In this document: in pieces, positions 1 through 7,862 of the stretch
Layout of the letters: each line of letters begins with the position of its first letter
Numbering within the stretch: the first letter of the stretch is position 1
Origin: Cyclobacteriaceae bacterium
GTDB lineage: Bacteria > Bacteroidota > Bacteroidia > Cytophagales > Cyclobacteriaceae
Assembly (NCBI GenBank): GCA_020436165.1
Contig: JAGQYI010000005.1
Coordinates: 1 to 52,566 of the forward strand
Length of the DNA: 52,566 bases
Direction: 5' to 3'
Position numbers and translations under genes: made by a program
The notes under the pieces: generated by a model
What the model saw: only the letters and a program-made list of their open reading frames with translations
Databases searched by the model: none
What the model was told of the DNA's origin: nothing

Positions 1-47
1 ACTGACTTGTAATCAGTAGGTCACTGGTTCGATCCCGGTAGGGGGCT
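1..47 (+). tRNA. tRNA-Thr(UGU), 3' part only
   Basis: The window starts at the first base of the anticodon stem. Bases 1-5 and 13-17 pair, and the 7-base loop CTTGTAA carries anticodon TGT at 8-10, which reads ACA (Thr). The T arm pairs 23-27 with 35-39 around loop TTCGATC. Bases 40-46 are the 3' acceptor strand and base 47 is the discriminator; no CCA is encoded. The D arm and the 5' acceptor strand lie outside the window, so identity rests on the anticodon alone. Confidence 0.88.
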
Positions 48-51
48 CTTT

Positions 52-85
52 AAAGCAGCTACATTTTTAGTAGCTGCTTTTTTTG
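52..85 (+). terminator. Intrinsic terminator after tRNA-Thr
   Basis: An inverted repeat (AAAGCAGCTAC pairing with GTAGCTGCTTT) closes a short T-rich loop and runs into a T tract. It ends the tRNA transcript and separates it from the uronate operon. Confidence 0.85.
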
Positions 86-146
86 TTTCCCAAACAATAC
101 TTTTTCGCCTATTTTGGAGAGATAAATTCCTTTATTGAGGTTATAA

Positions 147-177
147 TTAGGATGTAAGAAAAAATGTGATACATTTG
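147..177 (+). promoter_or_regulatory. Predicted Bacteroidota promoter of the kduI operon
   Basis: TACATTTG at 170-177 matches the Bacteroidota -7 consensus TAnnTTTG exactly. TTAG at 147-150 is one base from the -33 element TTTG, and the spacing is 19 nt. Transcription would start around 184, inside the palindrome at 174-195, and well before the ATG at 205. Confidence 0.55.
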
Positions 178-195
178 TGTAATCGATTACACAAA
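174..195. promoter_or_regulatory. 22-bp perfect palindrome, predicted LacI-family operator
   Basis: All 11 base pairs of this inverted repeat match; its 18-bp core is TGTGTAATCGATTACACA and its centre is a C|G step, as in many LacI/PurR-family operators. It overlaps the predicted -7 element and start site of the kduI operon, a position suited to repression. Related sites lie upstream of susC (15283-15304 and 15156-15165). The LacI-family gene at 9461-10522 is the obvious candidate binder; that link is inferred. Confidence 0.75.
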
Positions 196-204
196 CCTTT
201 CAAT

Positions 205-1041
205 ATGATAAACTATAGCTTACGATACGCGGCAAATCCCAAGGATGTTAAAAAGTATGGAACTGAGGAGTTACGTGAAGATTTTTTAATCGAAAACCTG
301 TTTACTGCTGACGAAATAAATCTTGTGTATTCTATGTATGACCGATTTATTACCGGAGGTGCAATGCCTTCCAAAAAAGACCTAAAATTGGAAACTATTC
401 CGTATCTTAAGTCTGAAAATTTCCTTGATCGCAGGGAGTTAGGAATTATAAATATTGGGGATAAAGGTATTGTTAAAGTGGATGGTGAAGCCTACGAACT
501 AAATAGGAAGGAGGCACTTTATGTTGGCCAGGGATGCAAAGAAGTGGTTTTTGCTTCAAGTGGTAATGACCAACCTTTGTTTTACTTTAATTCGGCTCCT
601 GCCCATAAAAAGTTTCCCAATAAAAAGGTAGGAAAACAGGATGCGGAGATTATTGAACTGGGCGATGAGAAATACGCCAATAAAAGGATACTCAATAAGC
701 TTATTGTAAACAGCATTGTTGAAACATGTCAGCTGCAAATGGGTATGACGGAACTGCTTCCCGGTAACATATGGAATACCATGCCCCCGCATACCCATAC
801 CAGAAGGATGGAGGTTTATTTCTATTTTGATTTGGAAGAAGGGCAAACCATTTCTCACTTTATGGGAGAACCACAAAACACACGTCACATCTTTTTGGAA
901 AACCACCAGGCGGTTATTTCGCCCGAGTGGTCGATACATGCAGGCGCTGGAACCTCGAATTATACGTTTATTTGGGGAATGGCCGGAGAAAACCTGGATT
1001 ACGGAGATATGGATATTTGTGCACCGAATGAATTAAGATAG
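205..1041 (+). CDS. kduI: 5-dehydro-4-deoxy-D-glucuronate isomerase KduI
   Basis: KduI interconverts 5-keto-4-deoxyuronate, the ring-opened product of unsaturated galacturonate, and 2,5-diketo-3-deoxygluconate in the cytoplasm. The 278-residue protein has the same length as E. coli KduI and aligns along its whole length. The zinc ligands fall at the E. coli positions: H196 and H198 in the PHTHTRRMEV segment, E203, and H245 in WSIHAG. The open frame extends upstream to a GTG at 166, but that start would put the perfect operator palindrome inside the coding region and add residues the family lacks, so ATG 205 is chosen. It is the first gene of an eight-gene operon; kduD begins 1 nt after its stop. 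Confidence 0.96.
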   Translation: MINYSLRYAANPKDVKKYGTEELREDFLIENLFTADEINLVYSMYDRFITGGAMPSKKDLKLETIPYLKSENFLDRRELGIINIGDKGIVKVDGEAYELNRKEALYVGQGCKEVVFASSGNDQPLFYFNSAPAHKKFPNKKVGKQDAEIIELGDEKYANKRILNKLIVNSIVETCQLQMGMTELLPGNIWNTMPPHTHTRRMEVYFYFDLEEGQTISHFMGEPQNTRHIFLENHQAVISPEWSIHAGAGTSNYTFIWGMAGENLDYGDMDICAPNELR

Positions 1042-1042
1042 T

Positions 1043-1831
1043 ATGAATTTATTCAATTTATCGGGTAAAATCGCGTTGGTCACGGGTGCTACCCATGGCT
1101 TGGGTATGGCTATGGCCGAAGGACTTGGTAAGGCCGGTGCAACCCTGGTTATAAACGGAGCTTCCTCTCAGGAAAAACTTGATAAAGCGGTTGCACATTA
1201 CAAGGCTTTGGGATTGGCGGCTCACGGCTATTTATTTGATGTTACAGACGAAGCAGCTGTTAAAGTCAATGTGGAGCGCATTCAAAAAGAGGTCGGTTCA
1301 ATTGATATTCTGGTGAACAATGCCGGCATCATTAAAAGAATACCCCTGGAAGAAATGGAAGTGGCCGATTTCGAGCAGGTAATTAAGGTGGATCTGGTGA
1401 GCCCTTTTATCGTTTCCAAGCATGTGGTAAAGGGGATGATCGAACGCAAAAGCGGCAAGATTATAAATATTTGCTCCATGATGACCGAATTGGGCCGAAA
1501 CACGGTTGGTGCTTATGCGGCTGCCAAAGGCGGCCTAAAAATGCTGACCAGAAACATGGCCACCGAATGGGCAAAACATAACATTCAAATCAACGGAATT
1601 GGCCCGGGTTATTTTGCTACCGAGCAAACAGCGCCAATACGTCTTGATGGCCACCCGTTTAATGAATTTATAATCAACCGAACTCCGGCAGGAAGATGGG
1701 GTGATCCTGAAGATCTTGCCGGAACGGCAATCTTTTTAGCCTCTCAGGCAAGTAACTTTGTGAATGGGCAGATTGTTTATGTAGATGGCGGTATTTTAGC
1801 CACCATTGGCAAGCCCAGCAATGAATCTTAA
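1043..1831 (+). CDS. kduD: 2-dehydro-3-deoxy-D-gluconate 5-dehydrogenase KduD (SDR family)
   Basis: KduD reduces 2,5-diketo-3-deoxygluconate to 2-keto-3-deoxygluconate with NAD(P)H, the step after KduI. The 262-residue protein is a classical short-chain dehydrogenase. The nucleotide-binding motif TGATHGLG is at residues 14-21, NNAG at 92-95, and the catalytic triad is S145, Y158 and K162 (YxxxK). The substrate assignment rests on its position directly behind kduI and on overall resemblance to KduD; the SDR fold alone would not settle it. It is translated almost coupled to kduI. Confidence 0.93.
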   Translation: MNLFNLSGKIALVTGATHGLGMAMAEGLGKAGATLVINGASSQEKLDKAVAHYKALGLAAHGYLFDVTDEAAVKVNVERIQKEVGSIDILVNNAGIIKRIPLEEMEVADFEQVIKVDLVSPFIVSKHVVKGMIERKSGKIINICSMMTELGRNTVGAYAAAKGGLKMLTRNMATEWAKHNIQINGIGPGYFATEQTAPIRLDGHPFNEFIINRTPAGRWGDPEDLAGTAIFLASQASNFVNGQIVYVDGGILATIGKPSNES

Positions 1832-1848
1832 TATCTAAATTGGTAACA

Positions 1849-3252
1849 ATGAGTACAAAATCTTTTATCCACGATAATTTTTTGCTTAAAAACAAATATT
1901 CTGAGCAGCTATACCATGAGTACGCCAGCAAGATGCCCATCATTGACTATCACTGCCATTTACCGCCCAAAGACATAGCAGAGAATACCATTTTTAATAA
2001 TATCTCTAACGTATGGATTAATGGAGACCACTACAAATGGAGAGCCATGCGAACGTTGGGAGTAAATGAAAAGTACATAACCAGGGATGCCTCTGACAAG
2101 GATAAGTTTTTGCAATGGGCGAAAGTGGTACCCCATACCATGCGCAATCCGCTCTACCACTGGACGCACCTGGAGCTGGCCCGGTATTTTGATATTTATG
2201 ACTTGTTGAACGAGCAGTCGGGAGAGAAAATATTTGAGGAAACGTCTGCCAAACTCAACTCGCCAGGCTATAGTGTTCAGAATCTGATTAAAAAAATGAA
2301 CGTTGAGGTGGTTTGTACAACAGAAGACCCAACCGATACGCTGGAATACCATCAACAATTGGCCAAAAGCGACTTTACAACCAAGGTTAGTACGGCCTTT
2401 AGGCCCGACAAAGCCATATTGATTGACGCACCGGGCTACAATGAGTATATTGACAGTTTGGGAGAAGCGGCTGGCGTTTCTATTGCGAACTATGACAATT
2501 TGCGGGAGGCGTTGCGCATCCGAATTGTTTATTTTAACGAAAACGGATGTAAATTATCCGATCACGGGCTCAATCAGATTTTGTTTGAAGATTTCACCCA
2601 GGCAGAAGTGAAATCGATTTTTGCTAAAAAGCGGGAAGGCAAGGAACTTTCTGAAACGGAAGTTGCCAAATTTCAAAGTGCCATCCTACTATTTTTATCC
2701 GAAAACTACCATGAATTTGGTTGGGTACAACAGTTCCACTTAGGTGCCTTGCGAAACAATAACAGCCGTATGAATGCCAAATTGGGCCCCGATACAGGCT
2801 GGGATTCTATTGGCGACTTTTCTCAGGCCGAGCGTTTAAGCCGATTTTTAAATGCACTGGATCGTAAGGATAAACTCACCAAAACCATTTTGTACAATCT
2901 GAACCCGGCCGATAATGAGGTAATGGCTTCCATGATTGGCAATTTCAATGACGGTTCGGTAAAAGGTAAGGTGCAGTACGGTTCCGGTTGGTGGTTCCTG
3001 GATCAAAAAGATGGAATTATCAAGCAGCTCAATGCCTTGTCTAACATGGGTTTGGTCAGTACTTTTATAGGAATGCTCACAGATTCGAGAAGTTTTCTGT
3101 CGTATCCGCGCCACGAATATTTTAGAAGGGTATTGTGCAATTTGTTGGGAGATGAAATTGAGCGTGGAGAATTACCTAACGATGTGGAATGGATAGGTAA
3201 AATGGTAGAGAACATCAGCTATAACAATGCTAAGGAGTACTTTAATTATTGA
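1849..3252 (+). CDS. uxaC: Uronate isomerase UxaC
   Basis: UxaC isomerises D-galacturonate to D-tagaturonate (and glucuronate to fructuronate), the entry step for saturated uronic acids. The 467-residue protein matches the E. coli enzyme in length. It has the amidohydrolase-fold metal motif DYHCHLPP (H35 and H37), followed by the family segments GDHYKWRAMR and NPLYHWTHLEL. The open frame reaches back to a TTG at 1840; ATG 1849 gives the expected N-terminus and a 17-nt gap after kduD. It serves the galacturonate released by the GH28 and GH105 enzymes downstream. Confidence 0.95.
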   Translation: MSTKSFIHDNFLLKNKYSEQLYHEYASKMPIIDYHCHLPPKDIAENTIFNNISNVWINGDHYKWRAMRTLGVNEKYITRDASDKDKFLQWAKVVPHTMRNPLYHWTHLELARYFDIYDLLNEQSGEKIFEETSAKLNSPGYSVQNLIKKMNVEVVCTTEDPTDTLEYHQQLAKSDFTTKVSTAFRPDKAILIDAPGYNEYIDSLGEAAGVSIANYDNLREALRIRIVYFNENGCKLSDHGLNQILFEDFTQAEVKSIFAKKREGKELSETEVAKFQSAILLFLSENYHEFGWVQQFHLGALRNNNSRMNAKLGPDTGWDSIGDFSQAERLSRFLNALDRKDKLTKTILYNLNPADNEVMASMIGNFNDGSVKGKVQYGSGWWFLDQKDGIIKQLNALSNMGLVSTFIGMLTDSRSFLSYPRHEYFRRVLCNLLGDEIERGELPNDVEWIGKMVENISYNNAKEYFNY

Positions 3253-3275
3253 AAACGAATTAATCAAAATAATAA

Positions 3276-4322
3276 ATGGGCAAAGTAGTAACATTTGGCG
3301 AGATCATGTTAAGGTTAGCGCCACAGGGTTTTCTAAGGTTTTCACAGGCAACCAATTTCGATGTTGTTTATGGGGGAGGTGAATCAAATGTGGCCGTATC
3401 GCTGGCCAATTATGGGGTTTCGGTGGATTTTGTAACCCGGTTGCCTAAGAACGATATTGGCGAATGTGCCATGATGGAAATGCGGAAGCGTGGAGTGGGA
3501 GTAGATAAGATTATCTACGGAGGCGACCGTTTGGGCATTTACTTTCTTGAAACGGGTGCCGTTAGCAGGGGCAGCAAAGTAGTGTACGACAGGGCACACT
3601 CGGCCATGTCGGAGATTAAACCGGGTATGATCGATTGGGAGGAAGTGTTTGAAGGTGCCGAATGGTTCCATTGGACGGGCATTACACCTGCTATTTCGCA
3701 AGGCGCAGCAGATGCCTGCCTGGAAGCAGTAAAGGTGGCCAGTGCAAAAGGAATAACCATTTCAACAGATTTAAACTACCGCGCCAAGCTGTGGAAATAC
3801 TGTGATTCCCAAAAACGTGAAGAGATTATGAGCGAACTCACTTCTCATTGCGATATTGTACTTGGAAATGAAGAAGATGCCGAAATGCACTTTGGCATCA
3901 AACCGGAAGGAATCAGCGTGCAGACAGAAGGACACAATGTAAAAGCAGAAGCTTTTTTATCCGTTTGCAAACAAATGATGGAGAAGTTTCCCAAAGCCAA
4001 AAAGGTAATTACTACACTCAGAGGTTCCATTTCTGCCTCGCATAATACCTGGGCCGGTGTTTTATACGATGGCACTAAAATGTATGAAACGCGCCAGTAC
4101 CAAATCACAGATATTGTTGACAGAGTGGGAGGTGGCGATTCTTTTATGGGTGGTTTAATTTACGGATTACTGAAATACCCGGAAGATGATCAAAACGCAC
4201 TGGATTTTGCAGTGGCTGCTTCTTGCCTCAAACATACCATTAAGGGAGATGCCAACCTGGTAACAGTAGCTGAAGTAGAAAAATTAATGGGGGGCGATGC
4301 CTCCGGAAGGGTAGCACGATAA
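3276..4322 (+). CDS. kdgK: 2-keto-3-deoxygluconate kinase KdgK (PfkB family)
   Basis: KdgK phosphorylates 2-keto-3-deoxygluconate (KDG), where the KduI/KduD and UxaC/UxaB/UxaA branches meet, to KDPG. The 348-residue protein has the two PfkB sugar-kinase signatures: GGGESNVAVSLA at 33-44, and DRVGGGDSFMGG near the C-terminus, with the catalytic base at about D288. The GGGDS spelling and its position directly before a KDPG aldolase gene support KDG over other PfkB substrates. The 23-nt gap to uxaC and 13-nt gap to the aldolase indicate a shared transcript. Confidence 0.93.
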   Translation: MGKVVTFGEIMLRLAPQGFLRFSQATNFDVVYGGGESNVAVSLANYGVSVDFVTRLPKNDIGECAMMEMRKRGVGVDKIIYGGDRLGIYFLETGAVSRGSKVVYDRAHSAMSEIKPGMIDWEEVFEGAEWFHWTGITPAISQGAADACLEAVKVASAKGITISTDLNYRAKLWKYCDSQKREEIMSELTSHCDIVLGNEEDAEMHFGIKPEGISVQTEGHNVKAEAFLSVCKQMMEKFPKAKKVITTLRGSISASHNTWAGVLYDGTKMYETRQYQITDIVDRVGGGDSFMGGLIYGLLKYPEDDQNALDFAVAASCLKHTIKGDANLVTVAEVEKLMGGDASGRVAR

Positions 4323-4335
4323 AACAGAAAGAACG

Positions 4336-5004
4336 ATGGCACGATATACCAGATTAGAAGTAGCCCAGGCAATGAAAGACATTGGCATGATTCCTTTGTT
4401 TTTCAATAATAATATAGAATTAAGCAAGAAGGTGCTCAAGGCATGTTACGATGGAGGAGCACGTTTGTTAGAATTTACGGCCAGAGGCGATTTCGCTCAT
4501 GAAGTTTTCAGGGAGTTGTCAAAACATGCGGTGAGCGATTTGCCCGGAATGATTCTGGGCGTTGGTTCTGTTACAGATGCCGCTCAGGCCTCTTTGTACA
4601 TGCAACTTGGCGCTAACTTTATTGTTACTCCTGTGCTTCGAGAGGACATTGCTGTGGTTTGTAACAGACGCAAAGTTTTGTGGTCGCCAGGTTGCGGTAC
4701 ATTAACCGAAATAGCCCGTGCAGAAGAGCTGGGCTGTGAAATTGTAAAACTGTTTCCGGGCGATATTTATGGGCCGCAATTTGTGAAAGGCATAAAGGGG
4801 CCCCAGCCATGGACAAGCATAATGCCAACGGGCGGTGTTTCTCCTACAAAAGAAAACCTGTCGGCCTGGTTCAATGCAGGTGTTACCTGTGTAGGTATGG
4901 GTTCGCAGCTTATTTCCAAAGAAGTGCTGGCCAACAAGGATTTTGATGGGTTGACTCAAAAAGTAAAAGAAGCACTGGCAATAATTAAAGAAGTGAGAAA
5001 ATAG
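4336..5004 (+). CDS. kdgA: KDPG aldolase (Eda/KdgA-type)
   Basis: This class I aldolase splits 2-keto-3-deoxy-6-phosphogluconate into pyruvate and glyceraldehyde-3-phosphate, the last step of the pathway. The 222-residue protein is a small TIM barrel of typical length. The Schiff-base lysine is K138 in the segment EIVKLFPGDIYGP and the catalytic glutamate is E46 in LLEFTARGD, as in Eda. The C-terminal phosphate-binding segment MPTGGVSP is present. Related enzymes may also cleave 4-hydroxy-2-oxoglutarate, but the neighbouring kdgK points to KDPG. The symbol could equally be written eda. Confidence 0.93.
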   Translation: MARYTRLEVAQAMKDIGMIPLFFNNNIELSKKVLKACYDGGARLLEFTARGDFAHEVFRELSKHAVSDLPGMILGVGSVTDAAQASLYMQLGANFIVTPVLREDIAVVCNRRKVLWSPGCGTLTEIARAEELGCEIVKLFPGDIYGPQFVKGIKGPQPWTSIMPTGGVSPTKENLSAWFNAGVTCVGMGSQLISKEVLANKDFDGLTQKVKEALAIIKEVRK

Positions 5005-5046
5005 AATAGCCCTGTAAAGAGTGGCAACCAAAAAACAACGCAAATT

Positions 5047-6366
5047 ATGGATATGATACAAAAAGCCGGAACCTACCGATACCGAATTCTGGCGCTTTTA
5101 ATGTTTGCCACCACTATCAACTACTTTGACAGGAGTTTGATGGGGGTTATGTCGCCTGAATTAATTGAGTGGTTTGGATGGACCAAAGAAGATTATTCCT
5201 GGATCCTGATTTCTTTCCAAACGGCTTATGCTATTGGTATGCTTACCATGGGGGGCATTATTGATAGGTTAGGAACCAAAAAGGGCTACATTCTATCCAT
5301 CGGTATCTGGAGTATTTTTGGAATGCTTCATGCTGCTATCGGGCGCGGATTTAGTTTAATCGGGTTTGCTTTGGCCCGCTTTGGGTTGGGTTTTGGAGAA
5401 TCGGGCAACTTTCCTGCAGCTATTAAGACCACAGCCGAATGGTTTCCTAAAAAGGACAGAGCGTTTGCTACAGGGTTGTTCAATGCCGCTACGAGCATTG
5501 GGGCTATTGCCGCACCTTTTGTAATTGGAGCCCTGGTATTTTGGACAGGAGGAGAACGAGGTGTGGGGGATTTGAAAAACTGGCAATTACCTTTTTTGAT
5601 AACGGGTGCATTAAGTGGATTCTGGGTTTTTCTTTGGTATAAAACGTATAAAAAGCCCGAAAAACATCCCAAAGTATCGAAAGAAGAGTTGGCCTACATT
5701 CAATCCGATTCGGAAGTAGAAACGGATGAAAAGGTATCCTGGGGCAAAGTTCTTCCCAAACGTCAGACATGGGCCTTTGCAACGGCAAAAATCACGGATG
5801 CTGTTTGGTGGTTCTACTTGTTCTGGGGTGCTATTTTTCTTGCCGATAAGTTCGATGTTAAGATCAAAGAAATGGGTATTCCCTTTCTGGTCATCTATTT
5901 AGTTGCCGATATGGGAAGCATTTTCGGAGGCTGGTTATCGGGCTATTTTATGAGAAAGGGTTGGTCTATCAACAGAGCTCGAAAAACCGCATTGCTTATT
6001 TGTGCCCTTATTATCTTGCCGGTTGCTTTTGTGGCGGTAACAGACAATCAGTGGATAGCTGTAGCATTAATTGCACTGGGAGCTGCCGGCCATCAGGCCT
6101 GGTCGGCCAACATATTTACACTGGCATCGGATGTATTTCCTAAGAAAGCTACCGCTTCTGTAGTAGGTATAGGTGGTATGGTGGGTGCCGTTGCGGGCAT
6201 CATAAGCAATTATGTGTTGGGAGCAGTCCTCGACCAAGCCAGCAATACCGGCTTCTTCTGGGCTTTTCTGATAGCCGGTTCATGTTACCTGATCATTTTA
6301 GGAATTGTTCATTTGCTGATGCCTAAAATGACTCCGTTGGATGAGAATTTGCAATTAGCTGGATAA
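5047..6366 (+). CDS. exuT: Hexuronate transporter, ExuT-like (MFS)
   Basis: This is a 439-residue inner-membrane protein with about 12 hydrophobic segments, including the anion:cation symporter-type N-terminus with the segment INYFDRSLMGVMSPEL. It most likely imports galacturonate and possibly the unsaturated or keto-deoxy monomers into the cytoplasm by proton symport. It is the only inner-membrane sugar importer in the operon, so it would have to serve both catabolic branches. The substrate is inferred from the operon and from similarity to ExuT; exact specificity cannot be read from the sequence. Confidence 0.87.
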   Translation: MDMIQKAGTYRYRILALLMFATTINYFDRSLMGVMSPELIEWFGWTKEDYSWILISFQTAYAIGMLTMGGIIDRLGTKKGYILSIGIWSIFGMLHAAIGRGFSLIGFALARFGLGFGESGNFPAAIKTTAEWFPKKDRAFATGLFNAATSIGAIAAPFVIGALVFWTGGERGVGDLKNWQLPFLITGALSGFWVFLWYKTYKKPEKHPKVSKEELAYIQSDSEVETDEKVSWGKVLPKRQTWAFATAKITDAVWWFYLFWGAIFLADKFDVKIKEMGIPFLVIYLVADMGSIFGGWLSGYFMRKGWSINRARKTALLICALIILPVAFVAVTDNQWIAVALIALGAAGHQAWSANIFTLASDVFPKKATASVVGIGGMVGAVAGIISNYVLGAVLDQASNTGFFWAFLIAGSCYLIILGIVHLLMPKMTPLDENLQLAG

Positions 6367-6395
6367 CCTACCTGTTGGTAAAAATACATACAACC

Positions 6396-7841
6396 ATGAG
6401 TGAATTAAGTAGAAAGCTGGTCGGTCTCGAAAAAAAGCAACCCATTAAAGTTGTTCAGTTTGGAGAAGGTAATTTTCTGAGGGCCTTTGTGGATTTTGCT
6501 ATTCAGCAATTGAATAAGGCGGCCGGTTTCAATGCCGGAGTGGCCGTTGTGCAGCCCATTGAACATGGCATGGTTGACATGCTCAACAAGCAGGACGGCC
6601 TCTATAACTTATTCTTAAAAGGGTTTAGTAAAGGAAAAGAAATACAAGAGGCAGAACTCGTCTCTTCCATCGTTAAAGGAATTAATCCATATTCAGATTT
6701 CGATGCGTATTTGGAGTTGGCCAGAGAAGAGGAATTGCAGTTCATAATTTCCAATACTACAGAGGCAGGTATTGCTTATGAGGCTGCTGATACACCTGAA
6801 ATGAAGCCGCCAGGCTCATTTCCTGCCAAGCTTACGCTGCTCTTGTACGAACGTTTCCAATTCTTTAAAGGAGATAAACAGAAAGGTCTCACCATTATTC
6901 CTTGCGAACTAATTAACTACAATGCGGATACGCTTCGTGATATTATGGTGCAATACATTGAAGAATGGAAGTTAGGTGACGGGTTTAAAGAATGGTTGTT
7001 GAATAACTCCACCTTCCATAATACCCTCGTAGATCGGATAGTGCCCGGTTATCCCAGAGAAGATATTGATGCCTATAACCAACAGTTGCCCTACAAAGAC
7101 AACCTGATTGTTACTGCCGAGTCATTCTTTTTATGGGTGATTGAGGGAGATGAGGCTTTAAAACAGAAATTGCCGTTTCACAAAACCAGTCTTGATGTAA
7201 AAATTGTGAAGGACATGCAGCCTTACCGCACGCGTAAGGTGCGCATTTTAAATGGGGCGCATACCTCCATGGTTCCTATTTCAATTCTTTATGGTACCAC
7301 CACGGTTAAAGAATCGGTAGATGATGAGTTTATTGGAACGTTTATCAATAAGGCGGTTTTTGACGAAATTATTCCAACGCTGGACATGGATAAAGATGAG
7401 CTGGTAAATTTTGCGGAAGAGGTCTTTGATCGTTTTCGCAATCCGTTTATCAAGCATCAGCTTGCAAGTATTGCCTTAAATTCCATTTCAAAATTTAAGG
7501 TTCGCGTACTGCCAAGTTTATTGGAATATCAATCTAATCACAATAAAATTCCAACGAATTTAACGTTTGCATTTGCCTGCCTTATTCGCTTTTACAAAGG
7601 CAACTGGAAGGGGCAGCCCCTGCCTGTAAATGATAGTGAGGAGGTAGTGAATGAATTGTCTAACGTTTGGGAAATGGATTCTTACGACAAGATATCAACA
7701 GCTGTTCTTAAAAATAAGTCATTTTGGGATCAGGACCTGACCCAAATTGCTAATTTGCCAGAGGCCATTTCGTATGCACTTCAACAAATTGACGAGAATG
7801 GTATTCAATTGGCATTCGATAATTTTACAAAGAAGTATTAA
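6396..7841 (+). CDS. uxaB: Tagaturonate reductase UxaB
   Basis: UxaB (altronate oxidoreductase) reduces D-tagaturonate to D-altronate with NADH, after UxaC. The 481-residue protein has the mannitol-dehydrogenase layout: an N-terminal NAD-binding domain containing VVQFGEGNFLRAFVDF, and a C-terminal catalytic domain with the K-x4-N-x2-H motif in KVRILNGAHTSM. The frame opens at a TTG at 6375, but ATG 6396 gives the normal N-terminus. A fructuronate reductase (UxuB) is a less likely alternative, because uxaA follows immediately and no uxuA is present. Confidence 0.92.
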   Translation: MSELSRKLVGLEKKQPIKVVQFGEGNFLRAFVDFAIQQLNKAAGFNAGVAVVQPIEHGMVDMLNKQDGLYNLFLKGFSKGKEIQEAELVSSIVKGINPYSDFDAYLELAREEELQFIISNTTEAGIAYEAADTPEMKPPGSFPAKLTLLLYERFQFFKGDKQKGLTIIPCELINYNADTLRDIMVQYIEEWKLGDGFKEWLLNNSTFHNTLVDRIVPGYPREDIDAYNQQLPYKDNLIVTAESFFLWVIEGDEALKQKLPFHKTSLDVKIVKDMQPYRTRKVRILNGAHTSMVPISILYGTTTVKESVDDEFIGTFINKAVFDEIIPTLDMDKDELVNFAEEVFDRFRNPFIKHQLASIALNSISKFKVRVLPSLLEYQSNHNKIPTNLTFAFACLIRFYKGNWKGQPLPVNDSEEVVNELSNVWEMDSYDKISTAVLKNKSFWDQDLTQIANLPEAISYALQQIDENGIQLAFDNFTKKY

Positions 7842-7862
7842 GGGAACCATAGCAGTATTGCC

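Noticed and set aside
166-204. GTG start for kduI adding 13 residues
   Set aside because: The added stretch contains the perfect operator palindrome and the predicted transcription start, and KduI homologues begin at the equivalent of ATG 205; the zinc ligands then match E. coli numbering.
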